Below, one piece after another: positions 24,601 through 28,528 of a stretch of 28,528 bases of DNA (its first letter is position 1; each line of letters opens with the position of its first letter). Position numbers and translations under genes: made by a program. Below the pieces are notes generated by a model. That model was given only the letters and a program-made list of their open reading frames with translations. It was not told where the DNA came from and did no database searches. The DNA is from Silene noctiflora (lineage: Eukaryota > Streptophyta > Magnoliopsida > Caryophyllales > Caryophyllaceae): NCBI GenBank assembly GCA_009801015.1, contig VHZZ01000993.1:69167-97694 (forward strand), given 5' to 3'.

Positions 24601-27266
24601 CAAAAATTCAAAGCTCTTGCTGAAAATCAAAGCGGGTGCAAATTAAAGACGATAAGATCGGACCGCGGGAAAGAATACACTTCTTCACAATTTGACCAAT
24701 TTTGTGAAGATGAAGGTGTAGAACATCAGCTCATGGCAGGATATACTTCACAAAAAAATGGGGTATCCGAAAGAAAGAATAGGACCGTGATGGAGATGGC
24801 CTGATGCATGTTGGCCGAAAAGAAAATGCCAAAGAAATTTTGGGCAGAAGGTGTCTACACTGCAGTTTATCTACTAAATAGACTACCAACAAAGGCAGTT
24901 AAAGGAAAAACTCCAGTAGGAAAAACTCCGAGCGTTAAAAAGCCAACGGCTAAACATTTAAAGGTGTTTGGCTCGATTTGCTATGCTCACGTTCCAGCAC
25001 AAAAAAGGAGCAAGCTTGATGATAAGGCGGAAAAAAGTATATTTCTTGGCTATGACTCAAAATCAAAGGCTTACCGAATTTTTAATCTCAATACGGGAGA
25101 TTTAAGATGGAGAATTGCTCGGGAAATACTCAAGAGATTTAAGATGGAGAATTGCAAGCCAATTTCTACTCCTTTTCCTCTGGTTTTGAACGAGAAGCTA
25201 TCCAAAGATGATGGGTCAAAAGAAGTTAATCTGAAGCAATATCGAAGCTTGGTTGGAAGCTTACTCTATCTCACCGTTACAAGACCCGATCTCATGTTTG
25301 CGACAAGTTTATTATCAAGATTTATGAGCAAACCAAGCGAGGTTCACATGGGTAGAGCAAAGAGAGTACTTCGATATCTAAAGGGTACTGGAGTTTGGAG
25401 TATTTTATCTGCCTTTTCCACAATCCAAGATTGCTAGCCTACTCCGACAGTGATTGGGCAGGATCGGTTGATGATATGAAAAGTACTTAGGTTACGCCTT
25501 TACTTTCGGCTCAGGGGTATTTTCATGGAATTCAAAGAAGCAAGAAATTGTAGCTCAATCAACGCAGTAAATCAAGTAATATGGCTAAGGAAGATACTTG
25601 ACGCCTTAGGCTACAAGCAAGAAGAAGCAACCAAGGTTATGGTGGATAACAAGTTAGCAATCGCCATCGCGAAAAATCCAGTCTGATTCAGCAAGACCAA
25701 GCATGTGAAGGTAAAGTTCTATGCACTTCGTGATGCCGAGCAAGAAAAAGAAGTAGAACCTTATCCATTACCCATCTGAGTTCCGGCTAGCCGACATCTT
25801 AACTAAGGCTTTTCCAACATCAAGGTTCGAGTTCGAGGATGAAGTTTGGGGTTACTCCAAAAGTCTCAAGGAGGAGTGTTAAAGTATGGGACTTTTGTAA
25901 AATGTTCTAGAAAGTTCCGGAATATTCTAGAAGTGTTACTCTAGAAGGATCATGAATGGTCTAGATGTGTGTAGAGAAGTCTAGAACCTTATAGATATGT
26001 CTTGTATGTATAGAGAACTCTAGAGACCTACCAAGTCTAGGACACTCTAGAATATCCTATTCTAGAGAATTCTAGGAATGTAGGAGGAGGAGGAAGAACA
26101 CTATAAATAGAGGTCCCCCCTCCCATTTTGATGTATCCAAAAATTCACAAACAAATTAATAAACAAACAAATTTCTCAACTAAACTTCAACCTTCAACTA
26201 ACTAAACAAACTAACTTCAACTAATCTCCTTTCTATACTCCCCCATACACCAATAGAATATCCAAAAAATATTAGGCCCAATTTGTAAAATAGTGTTTTG
26301 AGCGGGAAAATTCCTAGATCCACCTATTCTTTTAGTAGTTAGGGGATGGAGAGTATCGTTATGGCAGTTCGGAATTGTATTAGTAACGGATGTTACATAA
26401 CATAACGGTAGCATTTTAATACCACGTGTGGCTATCACTTTAAGAACTTTTAAGGCATTTCAGGAGTATTCTCCGAAGCTGGAACTTGGGGGATGAGTTA
26501 AGGGTCGCAAGAATGGAAGCAGTTGGCTTCCAGTTGATATCTACTCTCTCTATTCATTTGGGTTGAGTGGTTGACTATATTTTCTTTTTGTGGGCTGTTC
26601 AAACCTTGTCAATATATTTCTCTTTTGGGTAATTTTTATCATAAAAGGACAAAATACGTTTTCAAAAGTTTGTGGGTTTCGATATTCACTCGCTCACCTT
26701 TACTTGCACTCTCCATCAACGTATGCATGCCCTTTCCACTATATCATTTCTGAAAAATTGTGCTATATAGAAATGTAGTCATTTCTATTGAATGAAGGGA
26801 TTTTTTTCTCTTACCTTTATGACAAAGGAACTCTGTCTACGATCTACAATAATGAAAGAAACCACAGCATTTTTAGTCTCATTAACTCTTTCCAAATTTG
26901 AACTGACAGTTAGCTACATCTTCATTGATATTGATGATGTTTATATTGGTGCAGTGGAGGCACCGTGGCTGGTCTGTCCGTGGGATCATGGCTGAGTAAT
27001 TTGAAAGCAAAAGTATGCGAAGTCGTTTATTCATGTTTAAATTGCCTAACCACAAAAAGAATAAAAACAGGAAATTGTGATTTATTTTGTCTCGCTAATG
27101 ATTTATTTTGTGTTTAAAAGAATGCATGAACTTCGGCTGTTTTATTTTGCAGGTCCATGCATATTCAGTGTGTGATGATCCAAATTACTTTTTTGAATAT
27201 GTGCAAGGCCTCCTTGACGGACTTAAGGCTGGTGTGAGCGCACGTGACATAGTAAACATTCAAAAT
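396..27266 (+). CDS. DCD: D-cysteine desulfhydrase (ACC deaminase family), 8 exons, 3' end beyond window
   Basis: The spliced product of eight exons (307 codons seen) closely follows the plant D-cysteine desulfhydrase recalled from Arabidopsis. This PLP enzyme breaks D-cysteine into pyruvate, ammonia and H2S and is reported as mitochondrial in Arabidopsis. It belongs to the tryptophan synthase beta / ACC deaminase fold. Visible marks are the PLP lysine K99 in [10 protein letters not shown], the GGIQSNH segment with S126, [15 protein letters not shown], and the phosphate-binding loop CGSGGT across exons 6 and 7. The first 30 residues from ATG 396 hold no acidic residue, as expected of an organelle presequence. 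Roughly 100 C-terminal codons are missing to the right. They include the two positions reported in tomato to separate D-cysteine desulfhydrase from ACC deaminase, so substrate choice rests on overall similarity. All seven complete introns have GT/AG ends and no exon has a stop. Confidence 0.93.
666..731 (+). CDS. DCD: DCD exon 2
   Basis: Twenty-two codons in phase 0 code [20 protein letters not shown] followed by LK, which matches the family segment just before the first conserved RDDLSG block. The acceptor is tctgcag ending at 665 and the donor gtaccg starts at 732. The exon is too short to appear as an open frame of its own. It is placed by homology and exact splice borders. Confidence 0.9.
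926..1159 (-). mobile_element. solo LTR (likely Ty1/copia) in intron 2
   Basis: A 234-base block starting TGTAGG and ending CTAACA, flanked by a perfect 5-base direct repeat CCTAT (921-925 and 1160-1164). Both strands show the TG...CA ends of an LTR. On the minus strand it starts TGTTAGCATAATATTCTCC and has a TATA-like stretch (gtgtatatattg) about two thirds of the way in, which suggests minus orientation. No internal retroelement sequence is present, as expected when two LTRs recombine and leave one. Family assigned from size and general look only. Confidence 0.75.
1165..2089. other. rest of intron 2, nothing recognised
   Basis: AT-rich intron sequence between the solo LTR and exon 3. I see no open frame that matches a family, no inverted or tandem repeats of note, and no second retroelement end. 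Confidence 0.5.
2090..2284 (+). CDS. DCD: DCD exon 3 (PLP lysine)
   Basis: Sixty-five codons (residues 87-151), from [19 protein letters not shown] to [14 protein letters not shown]. This is the most conserved block. The lysine of SGNK (residue 99) corresponds to the Schiff-base lysine of ACC deaminase, and [12 protein letters not shown] carries the serine (residue 126) next to the active site. The acceptor ttgttgcag ends at 2089 and the donor gttcac starts at 2285, both in phase 0. Confidence 0.95.
2369..2479 (+). CDS. DCD: DCD exon 4
   Basis: Thirty-seven codons, starting [20 protein letters not shown] and ending in [12 protein letters not shown], residues 152-188. The acceptor gttcag ends at 2368. 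The donor gttagt begins at 2480 and opens the 15.25-kb intron 4. The frame stays open to 2605 inside the intron, but the family similarity stops at GSV and resumes exactly at exon 5 ([10 protein letters not shown]). Confidence 0.92.
2480..3380. other. 5' part of intron 4 with a repeated 60-base motif
   Basis: Mostly unremarkable intron sequence. A stretch of about 60 bases at 2903-2962 (around the shared ACCTAGGG) recurs, diverged, at 3284-3345. Next to the second copy, the minus strand is open over 3298-3116 and would code 60 residues ([20 protein letters not shown] and on) that I do not recognise. It could be a scrap of a captured gene or of an unknown element. Confidence 0.4.
3385..3610. 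repeat. degenerate AACCGA-rich repeat
   Basis: The words AACCGA, GAACCGA, ACCCGAATCGAA and AATCGAA recur irregularly across about 220 bases. This kind of degenerate AACCGA repeat is common in plant intergenic DNA. There are no clear unit borders and no coding potential. Confidence 0.45.
3640..3735 (-). mobile_element. 3' tail of an RTE-type LINE
   Basis: On the minus strand the sequence ends ...GGAACTAAGGCTTTGATG followed by a (TTG)n run (read on + as CAA repeats from about 3641 to 3679). That 3' end, with AAAATCATTTTGG just before it, is the widespread 3' tail of plant RTE-clade LINEs, from memory of many plant genomes. The body is cut by the L1 insertion at 3736. The rest of the RTE fragment, if any, should resume after 16026. 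Confidence 0.55.
3722..3735. repeat. target-site duplication of the L1, left copy
   Basis: GGAATCATCATCTC, 14 bases, identical to 16013-16026. It directly abuts the poly-T (minus-strand poly-A tail) of the L1 element. The length is typical for L1 target-primed insertion. Confidence 0.9.
3849..8057 (-). pseudogene. L1 ORF2 (endonuclease / reverse transcriptase / zf-RVT), broken
   Basis: Endonuclease: WNVRG near 8040, an ETR-containing segment near 7950, CGDFNN near 7640 and RIDRVL near 7460. Linker: [20 protein letters not shown] near 7200. Reverse transcriptase: [18 protein letters not shown] near 6430, [10 protein letters not shown] near 6320, [14 protein letters not shown] near 6150, FADD near 6000, FRYLGIPIS near 5800. 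Zinc-finger tail: [15 protein letters not shown] near 5190, then an 850-base insertion, then [18 protein letters not shown] near 4200 and the C-terminus ending near 3850. Multiple frame breaks are present. About 1,100 codons of its own sequence remain against roughly 1,300 in intact plant L1 ORF2, so some of it has been lost. Confidence 0.88.
4218..5067 (+). mobile_element. solo-LTR-like insert inside the L1 ORF2 tail
   Basis: About 850 bases that split the L1 zf-RVT segment within its Asp-Ala-Gly codons. The flanks share CCAGCATC (4210-4217 and 5065-5072). Read as a 5-base duplication GCATC, the insert begins TGAAGC and ends TAGTCCA, giving the TG...CA ends of an LTR. A TATA-type box (CCTATAAAAGCC, near 4766) sits two thirds of the way in, as between U3 and R. 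There are no retroelement coding parts, so a solo LTR is likely. Alternative: an 8-base duplication with weak subterminal inverted similarity (AATGCAA...CAGCCCTA against AATGCAA...CAGGCCCTA) would instead suggest a small hAT-like element. Confidence 0.55.
8058..9254 (-). pseudogene. L1 ORF1 (DUF4283 / zinc-knuckle type), broken
   Basis: This is the nucleic-acid-binding protein of plant L1 elements. ATG at 9254 starts [20 protein letters not shown]. After a frame change near 9117 it continues [16 protein letters not shown], then reaches the DUF4283 core with [20 protein letters not shown] and [16 protein letters not shown] near 8720. The segment [19 protein letters not shown] is the end of that domain. 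A Cys-poor, Gly-rich C-terminal part follows. Several frame breaks are present and no product is expected. Confidence 0.8.
9334..10500 (-). repeat. LTR of the CRM-like element (its 3' LTR)
   Basis: Begins (plus-strand view) TGGAGTGTAATACTC and stays alignable with 14898-15989 until TTTCTAGCT near 10499. If the copy ends CTCCCA at 10503, it has matching TGGGAG/CTCCA ends. Length is about 1.17 kb. Several N bases fall in 9528-9728. Confidence 0.85.
14881..14896 (-). other. primer-binding site of the CRM-like element
   Basis: On the minus strand TGGTATCAGAGCTT lies two or three bases inside the LTR end. This is the usual complement of the initiator tRNA-Met 3' end in plant LTR retrotransposons, and it fixes the element's direction as minus. 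Confidence 0.85.
14898..15989 (-). repeat. LTR of the CRM-like element (its 5' LTR)
   Basis: The second copy, about 1.09 kb, starts TGGAGTGTAATACTC. The inner border is fixed by the adjacent primer-binding site. The outer border is approximate, because similarity to the left copy stops at 15989 and the next bases show neither a clear CA end nor a target duplication. Confidence 0.85.
16013..16026. repeat. target-site duplication of the L1, right copy
   Basis: GGAATCATCATCTC, identical to 3722-3735. Its presence just right of the Ty3 element shows that the last 23 or so bases before it are the L1 5' end and that the Ty3 element lies inside the L1. Confidence 0.9.
16027..16575. other. intron 4 sequence right of the L1, nothing firm
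   Basis: AT-rich intron. The first part may be the continuation of the RTE fragment cut by the L1, because the pre-insertion sequence would run straight from 3735 to here. I cannot confirm this by eye. No coding similarity seen. Confidence 0.4.
16576..17230. repeat. tandem duplication, two units of about 330 bases
   Basis: Unit 1 (16576 to about 16897) and unit 2 (16904 to 17230) are nearly identical from GTTTCAGATTTGAGG to CCACAACAAACCTGTA, at an offset of 328-333. The match breaks only where 33 bases in unit 2 (17058-17090) are replaced by an inverted copy of a downstream segment. Noncoding intron DNA. Confidence 0.9.
17058..17349. repeat. perfect 33-base inverted repeat
   Basis: 17058-17090 and 17317-17349 are exact reverse complements over 33 bases, with a 226-base spacer. 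The left arm interrupts unit 2 of the tandem duplication, and the right arm lies outside the duplication in unique sequence. It has none of the target-duplication features of a transposon. Confidence 0.9.
17499..17688 (-). mobile_element. tRNA-derived SINE next to exon 5
   Basis: On the minus strand the head reads like a tRNA: GTGTGAGTGGTAAGG (A-box region, near 17674-17660) and GGTTCGATTCC (B box, 17630-17620), about 30 bases apart, followed by a body and an A10 tail (T run 17499-17508 on +). Length is about 190 bases. The 5' border is approximate and no target duplication was found. It ends about 45 bases before the exon 5 acceptor. Family unknown to me. Confidence 0.7.
17731..17822 (+). 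CDS. DCD: DCD exon 5
   Basis: Codes [20 protein letters not shown] and then [10 protein letters not shown] plus two bases of a split Trp codon (residues 189-219). The acceptor ttcatgcag ends at 17730 and the donor gtgagt begins at 17823. The VGGSNSLG block is a hallmark of the family. This exon lies 15.25 kb downstream of exon 4, and a SINE ends only about 45 bases upstream of it. Confidence 0.93.
18064..18205 (+). mobile_element. SINE fragment with conserved plant 3' domain (Au-like)
   Basis: Contains GGTAAGGTCGCATACA, then CACCCTTACTCC, then GCGGGAGGCCTTGATGCA. This is the order and spacing of the conserved 3' domain seen in many angiosperm SINEs such as Au (GGTAAGGCTGCGTACA ... GCGGGAGCTT.GTGCA). 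The tRNA-like head is not evident. Diverged and probably old. Confidence 0.5.
18786..19041. mobile_element. Stowaway-type MITE in intron 5
   Basis: 256 bases with terminal inverted repeats starting CTCCCTCTCATCCACTCC on the left and, reverse-complemented, CTCCCTCCCATCAACTAC on the right. The arms match at about 28 of 33 positions. It is flanked by TA on both sides (18784-18785 and 19042-19043). CTCCCTC ends and a TA target mark the Tc1/mariner-derived Stowaway group. No coding capacity. Confidence 0.88.
19421..19740. repeat. GCGCC-rich repeat with GC-rich ends
   Basis: Two GC-rich patches (19428-19515 and 19684-19740) rich in GCGCC, GGCGC and GCGCGCC words bracket an AT-rich middle. The layout recalls plant repeats of the 'aggcgcgcc' kind. 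Ends, target duplication and class could not be determined. Confidence 0.4.
20562..20654 (+). CDS. DCD: DCD exon 6
   Basis: The first base completes the split Trp codon. The exon then codes [20 protein letters not shown] and [10 protein letters not shown], followed by AG of a split Ser codon. The acceptor tactatcag ends at 20561 and the donor gtatat begins at 20655. The IVVACGS end is the start of the glycine-rich loop that holds the PLP phosphate. Confidence 0.93.
20655..21576. other. first part of intron 6, no gene
   Basis: Contains a GC-rich hairpin, AGCCCGG..CCCGGGCT, at about 20685-20705. A repeat scrap at about 21318-21390 (CGATATTGGTTGCGG, GGTATCGGGATGATG) is related to 28335-28415. 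Otherwise AT-rich noncoding sequence. Confidence 0.45.
21577..21773. mobile_element. second Stowaway-like MITE, intron 6
   Basis: 197 bases with inverted ends: CTCCCTCTAGTCGCTGTTTT on the left and, reverse-complemented, CTCCCTCCTAGTCGTTGTTT on the right. The flanking TA target is not kept exactly (TT on the left, TG on the right), so it looks older than the intron 5 copy or has eroded edges. Confidence 0.75.
22075..22210. repeat. degenerate GTATC/GTGTC repeat
   Basis: The words GTATCCGTGTC, CACGTGTC, GGATACTCCGATAC and ATCGGGTACGATAC recur in both directions over about 130 bases. Repeats of this kind are common in plant DNA. Its borders and class are unclear. Confidence 0.35.
22251..22290 (+). 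repeat. terminus-like repeat copy B with small hairpin
   Basis: AACTAGTTTAGATCCCGTGC followed by AAAATGCACG gives a 5-base-stem hairpin (CGTGC/GCACG). It is related to 321-344 on the other strand. It looks like the end of an AT-rich element into which the copia element at 22492 may have inserted. No matching other end was found. Confidence 0.4.
22492..22916 (+). repeat. 5' LTR of the copia element
   Basis: 425 bases, TG...CA. Carries a regular array of TTC/GAA units near its start, a TATA box (TATAAATA, 22763-22770) and a C-rich stretch just after it. The right border is fixed by the primer-binding site at 22919. Confidence 0.92.
22515..22567 (+). promoter_or_regulatory. heat-shock element array in the copia 5' LTR
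   Basis: From 22515 to 22547 seven perfect units alternate GAA and TTC at exact 5-base steps (GAAnnTTCnnGAA...). The same register continues with GTC, GAA, TTT and GAA to 22567. Three alternating units already make a canonical heat-shock-factor site. The copia family ONSEN of Arabidopsis is known to be heat-driven through such sites in its LTR. Function here is inferred. Confidence 0.75.
22919..22931 (+). other. primer-binding site of the copia element
   Basis: TGGTATCAAGAGC, two bases after the 5' LTR, is close to the usual TGGTATCAGAGC complement of initiator tRNA-Met. It confirms the plus direction. Confidence 0.85.
25868..25876 (+). other. polypurine tract of the copia element
   Basis: AAGGAGGAG directly abuts the TG of the 3' LTR, the expected place for plus-strand priming. 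Confidence 0.8.
25877..26255 (+). repeat. 3' LTR of the copia element
   Basis: 379 bases, matching the 5' LTR. It keeps the heat-shock array (six perfect alternating TTC/GAA units, 25905-25932), the TATA box and the C-rich stretch. It is followed by GAATA, the target duplication. Confidence 0.92.
25905..25932 (+). promoter_or_regulatory. heat-shock element array in the copia 3' LTR
   Basis: TTC at 25905, 25915 and 25925 and GAA at 25910, 25920 and 25930, all in a 5-base register. Reading rightward from this LTR, transcription would enter the end of intron 6 and exons 7 and 8 of DCD in the sense direction. Confidence 0.7.
26261..26954. other. last part of intron 6, nothing recognised
   Basis: AT-rich intron sequence between the copia element and exon 7. 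No repeat ends, inverted repeats or family-level coding similarity seen. Confidence 0.5.
26955..27012 (+). CDS. DCD: DCD exon 7
   Basis: A 58-base exon. Its first base completes the Ser of CGSGGT, and it then codes [19 protein letters not shown] (residues 251-269). The acceptor ggtgcag ends at 26954 and the donor gtatgc begins at 27013. It is placed by family similarity and by phase agreement with exons 6 and 8. It is too short and too phase-split to be found as an open frame. Confidence 0.92.
27153..27266 (+). CDS. DCD: DCD exon 8 (last exon in window)
   Basis: Thirty-eight codons: [20 protein letters not shown], then [18 protein letters not shown] (residues 270-307). The acceptor ttttgcag ends at 27152 and the donor gtatgt begins at 27267. 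The family continues with a KGLGYA-like segment, which I could not find in 27267-28528, so the next exon must lie to the right of this window. Confidence 0.92.
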
Positions 27267-27750
27267 GTATGTGTATTTTTAAGCTTTGGTCGTTGAGTTA
27301 GATTTTTTAGCTTGCTTGGAGTCCTTGGACTTCAGGACATGTTCTTTTATCTATTGATTTTACATTACGGGTCTGTACATTGTCATGCAGGTTACTCATT
27401 AATAGATAAAAGACATATTATAGCACCTCTCTTCTTGATTTGAATCATTTGATATTTTGATTACTGTAACAAGTTTTGACCATTTAAAAGCAGTCATATG
27501 TCGATAAGCTGACTTTTTAATACAATATATGATAGATATTGTACAAACAGAGCTACGCAATCACTTGTGTTTACTGTTTGTTATGATTTGATTCTTTGTC
27601 TTGTATGTATTATACGGATATGGTATTTTATATGGAGTACAATTTATTTTATTCTCTGCACTCCCTTCTCTTTTATGCCATTTTCTTCATTTATTTCATT
27701 GGTAACGAGGTACTCGGTATCCCTAGCAATACATGCTTTGATTACTTGCC

Positions 27751-28197
27751 TTCATGCCTGGACAGAAATTGTCATTACGTATGGAAACGAACATTATTAG
27801 AAGACATCTCTTCTTTAAGAGCATTCTGCTAATAGTTTATATTGCCTTACAGTTTTAAGCTGTCTTACAAACTACCCTGATTCTGTACCTCCCATGTTTG
27901 CGTGATTTTCCTACATACATTTTACTTTATTTGTGTGTCGACCTTTTAGGTGTAAAATAACTTTATTGTATAACACATAACTTGTGTTCATGCCTTGACA
28001 TAAATTGTCATTACGTATGGAAACGAACATTCTCAGAAGACCCCTCTTATTTGAGAGCACTCTGCTAATAGTTTTATCGCCTTACAGTTTATGTTGTTGT
28101 AGAAACTGCTCTGATTCAGTATTTCCCACGTTTGGATTTTCCTAAATACATTTTGTTTTATCTGTGTCCACCACCTTTTAGTTGTGAAATTACCTTT
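27751..28197. repeat. diverged tandem duplication in intron 8
   Basis: 27751-27967 and 27987-28197 align at an offset of about 236 bases. They share TTCATGCC.TGACA, ATTGTCATTACGTATGGAAA, CTGCTAATAGTTT and GCCTTACAGTTT. Similarity is roughly 80% by eye, so the duplication is much older than the one at 16576-17230. Confidence 0.8.
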
Positions 28198-28334
28198 TCC
28201 TAATTTTGCAGAGTAAATTTGCCAACTTGTACTTCTACACCCATTTTTAACCATATTGTGTCATTAATTGAGGGTGTACAATTAGCCCAAGTATATTAGG
28301 CGGAACGATTTATGACTGTACGGATTGCCACTAG

Positions 28335-28415
28335 TATGCATGGTATTAAAATGCGGTATCGGTCGCGAAATATTGGTAGCGGGATGTTGCGAATGTAATG
28401 CAACAGATAGCGGCT
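28335..28415. repeat. GGTATCGGT-type repeat scrap
   Basis: Contains GCGGTATCGGTCGCG and TTGGTAGCGGGATGTTGCG, related to the stretch at about 21318-21390 in intron 6. Two diverged copies of one unidentified repeat. Confidence 0.4.
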
Positions 28416-28501
28416 TACCATATACGTTCTTTCTTCACTTTTAAAAATATGAAACATAGAGTTGATTTTCCAATATTTTAATCTAAGTTTTACCTTTTTC
28501 G

Positions 28502-28528
28502 CCCCCCCTTTTTTTTTTTTTTTTTTTT
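28502..28528. repeat. C7-T20 homopolymer run at the window edge
   Basis: Seven C then twenty T up to the last base. It may be the minus-strand poly-A tail of a retroelement that continues to the right, or an assembly edge. Confidence 0.5.

Larger units (their letters stand above)
22492..26255 (+). mobile_element. Ty1/copia retrotransposon in intron 6, sense to the gene, broken
   Basis: A fossil bounded by two LTRs (TGTTAAAG...CA and TGTTAAAG...TA) and a perfect 5-base target duplication GAATA (22487-22491 and 26256-26260). Parts in order: primer-binding site; gag from about 22964 ([20 protein letters not shown]) with zinc knuckles near 23670 and 23735 ([14 protein letters not shown]); protease near 23885 ([14 protein letters not shown]); gag-pre-integrase near 24265; integrase ([10 protein letters not shown] near 24530, [12 protein letters not shown] near 24770); RNase H region from about 25430 (YSDSDWAG) to LADILTKAF near 25800; polypurine tract. 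No complete reverse transcriptase domain is visible. The integrase-before-RNase H order is that of copia. Several breaks. The LTRs are roughly 96% alike by eye, which suggests an age of a few million years or less. Confidence 0.93.

Noticed and set aside
25740-26255. A host gene at the end of the copia element
   Set aside because: The frames match copia RNase H and its conserved tail, followed by the polypurine tract and LTR.
396-27266. Calling the product ACC deaminase
   Set aside because: Bacterial ACC deaminase is a close relative, but the plant sequence context ([19 protein letters not shown], presequence) fits D-cysteine desulfhydrase. The deciding C-terminal positions are outside the window.
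28509-28528. Poly-T at the edge as a transcription terminator or telomere
   Set aside because: A homopolymer at a window edge gives no such evidence. A retroelement tail or assembly edge is simpler.

Overview
The window is plant nuclear DNA, most likely from a eudicot with a repeat-rich genome. It holds one host gene, on the + strand: the 5' and central part of D-cysteine desulfhydrase (DCD, the plant homologue of ACC deaminase, a PLP enzyme). Eight coding exons can be placed by protein similarity and GT/AG borders: 396-587, 666-731, 2090-2284, 2369-2479, 17731-17822, 20562-20654, 26955-27012 and 27153-27266. They read in one frame for 307 codons. The last roughly 100 codons of a normal plant protein lie beyond the right edge. 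Everything else is intron, and most of the intron sequence is transposable elements.

Intron 2 (732-2089) carries a 234-bp solo LTR with a 5-bp target duplication. Intron 4 (2480-17730) is 15.25 kb because of a nested stack. The tail of an RTE-type LINE was hit by an L1 LINE on the minus strand (3736-16012, 14-bp target duplication). That L1 was in turn hit by a CRM-like Ty3/gypsy element (about 9334-15989) and by an 850-bp solo-LTR-like insert (4218-5067). To its right lie a 330-bp tandem duplication with a 33-bp inverted patch, and a tRNA-derived SINE that ends just before exon 5.

Intron 5 (17823-20561) holds a second SINE fragment, a Stowaway MITE with a TA target duplication, and a GCGCC-rich repeat. 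Intron 6 (20655-26954) holds a second Stowaway-like MITE and a Ty1/copia element in the same direction as the gene (22492-26255, 5-bp target duplication). Its LTRs carry an array of perfect heat-shock elements. Intron 8 (from 27267) starts with a diverged 236-bp tandem duplication and runs into C7-T20 at the edge.

The gene itself looks functional over the part seen: all seven complete introns have GT/AG borders, the frame is open, and the PLP lysine and glycine-rich phosphate loop are present. All retroelements with visible coding sequence are broken fossils. The strongest observations are the four-element nest, the heat-shock array in a sense-oriented LTR inside a host intron, and the 33-bp template-switch scar.
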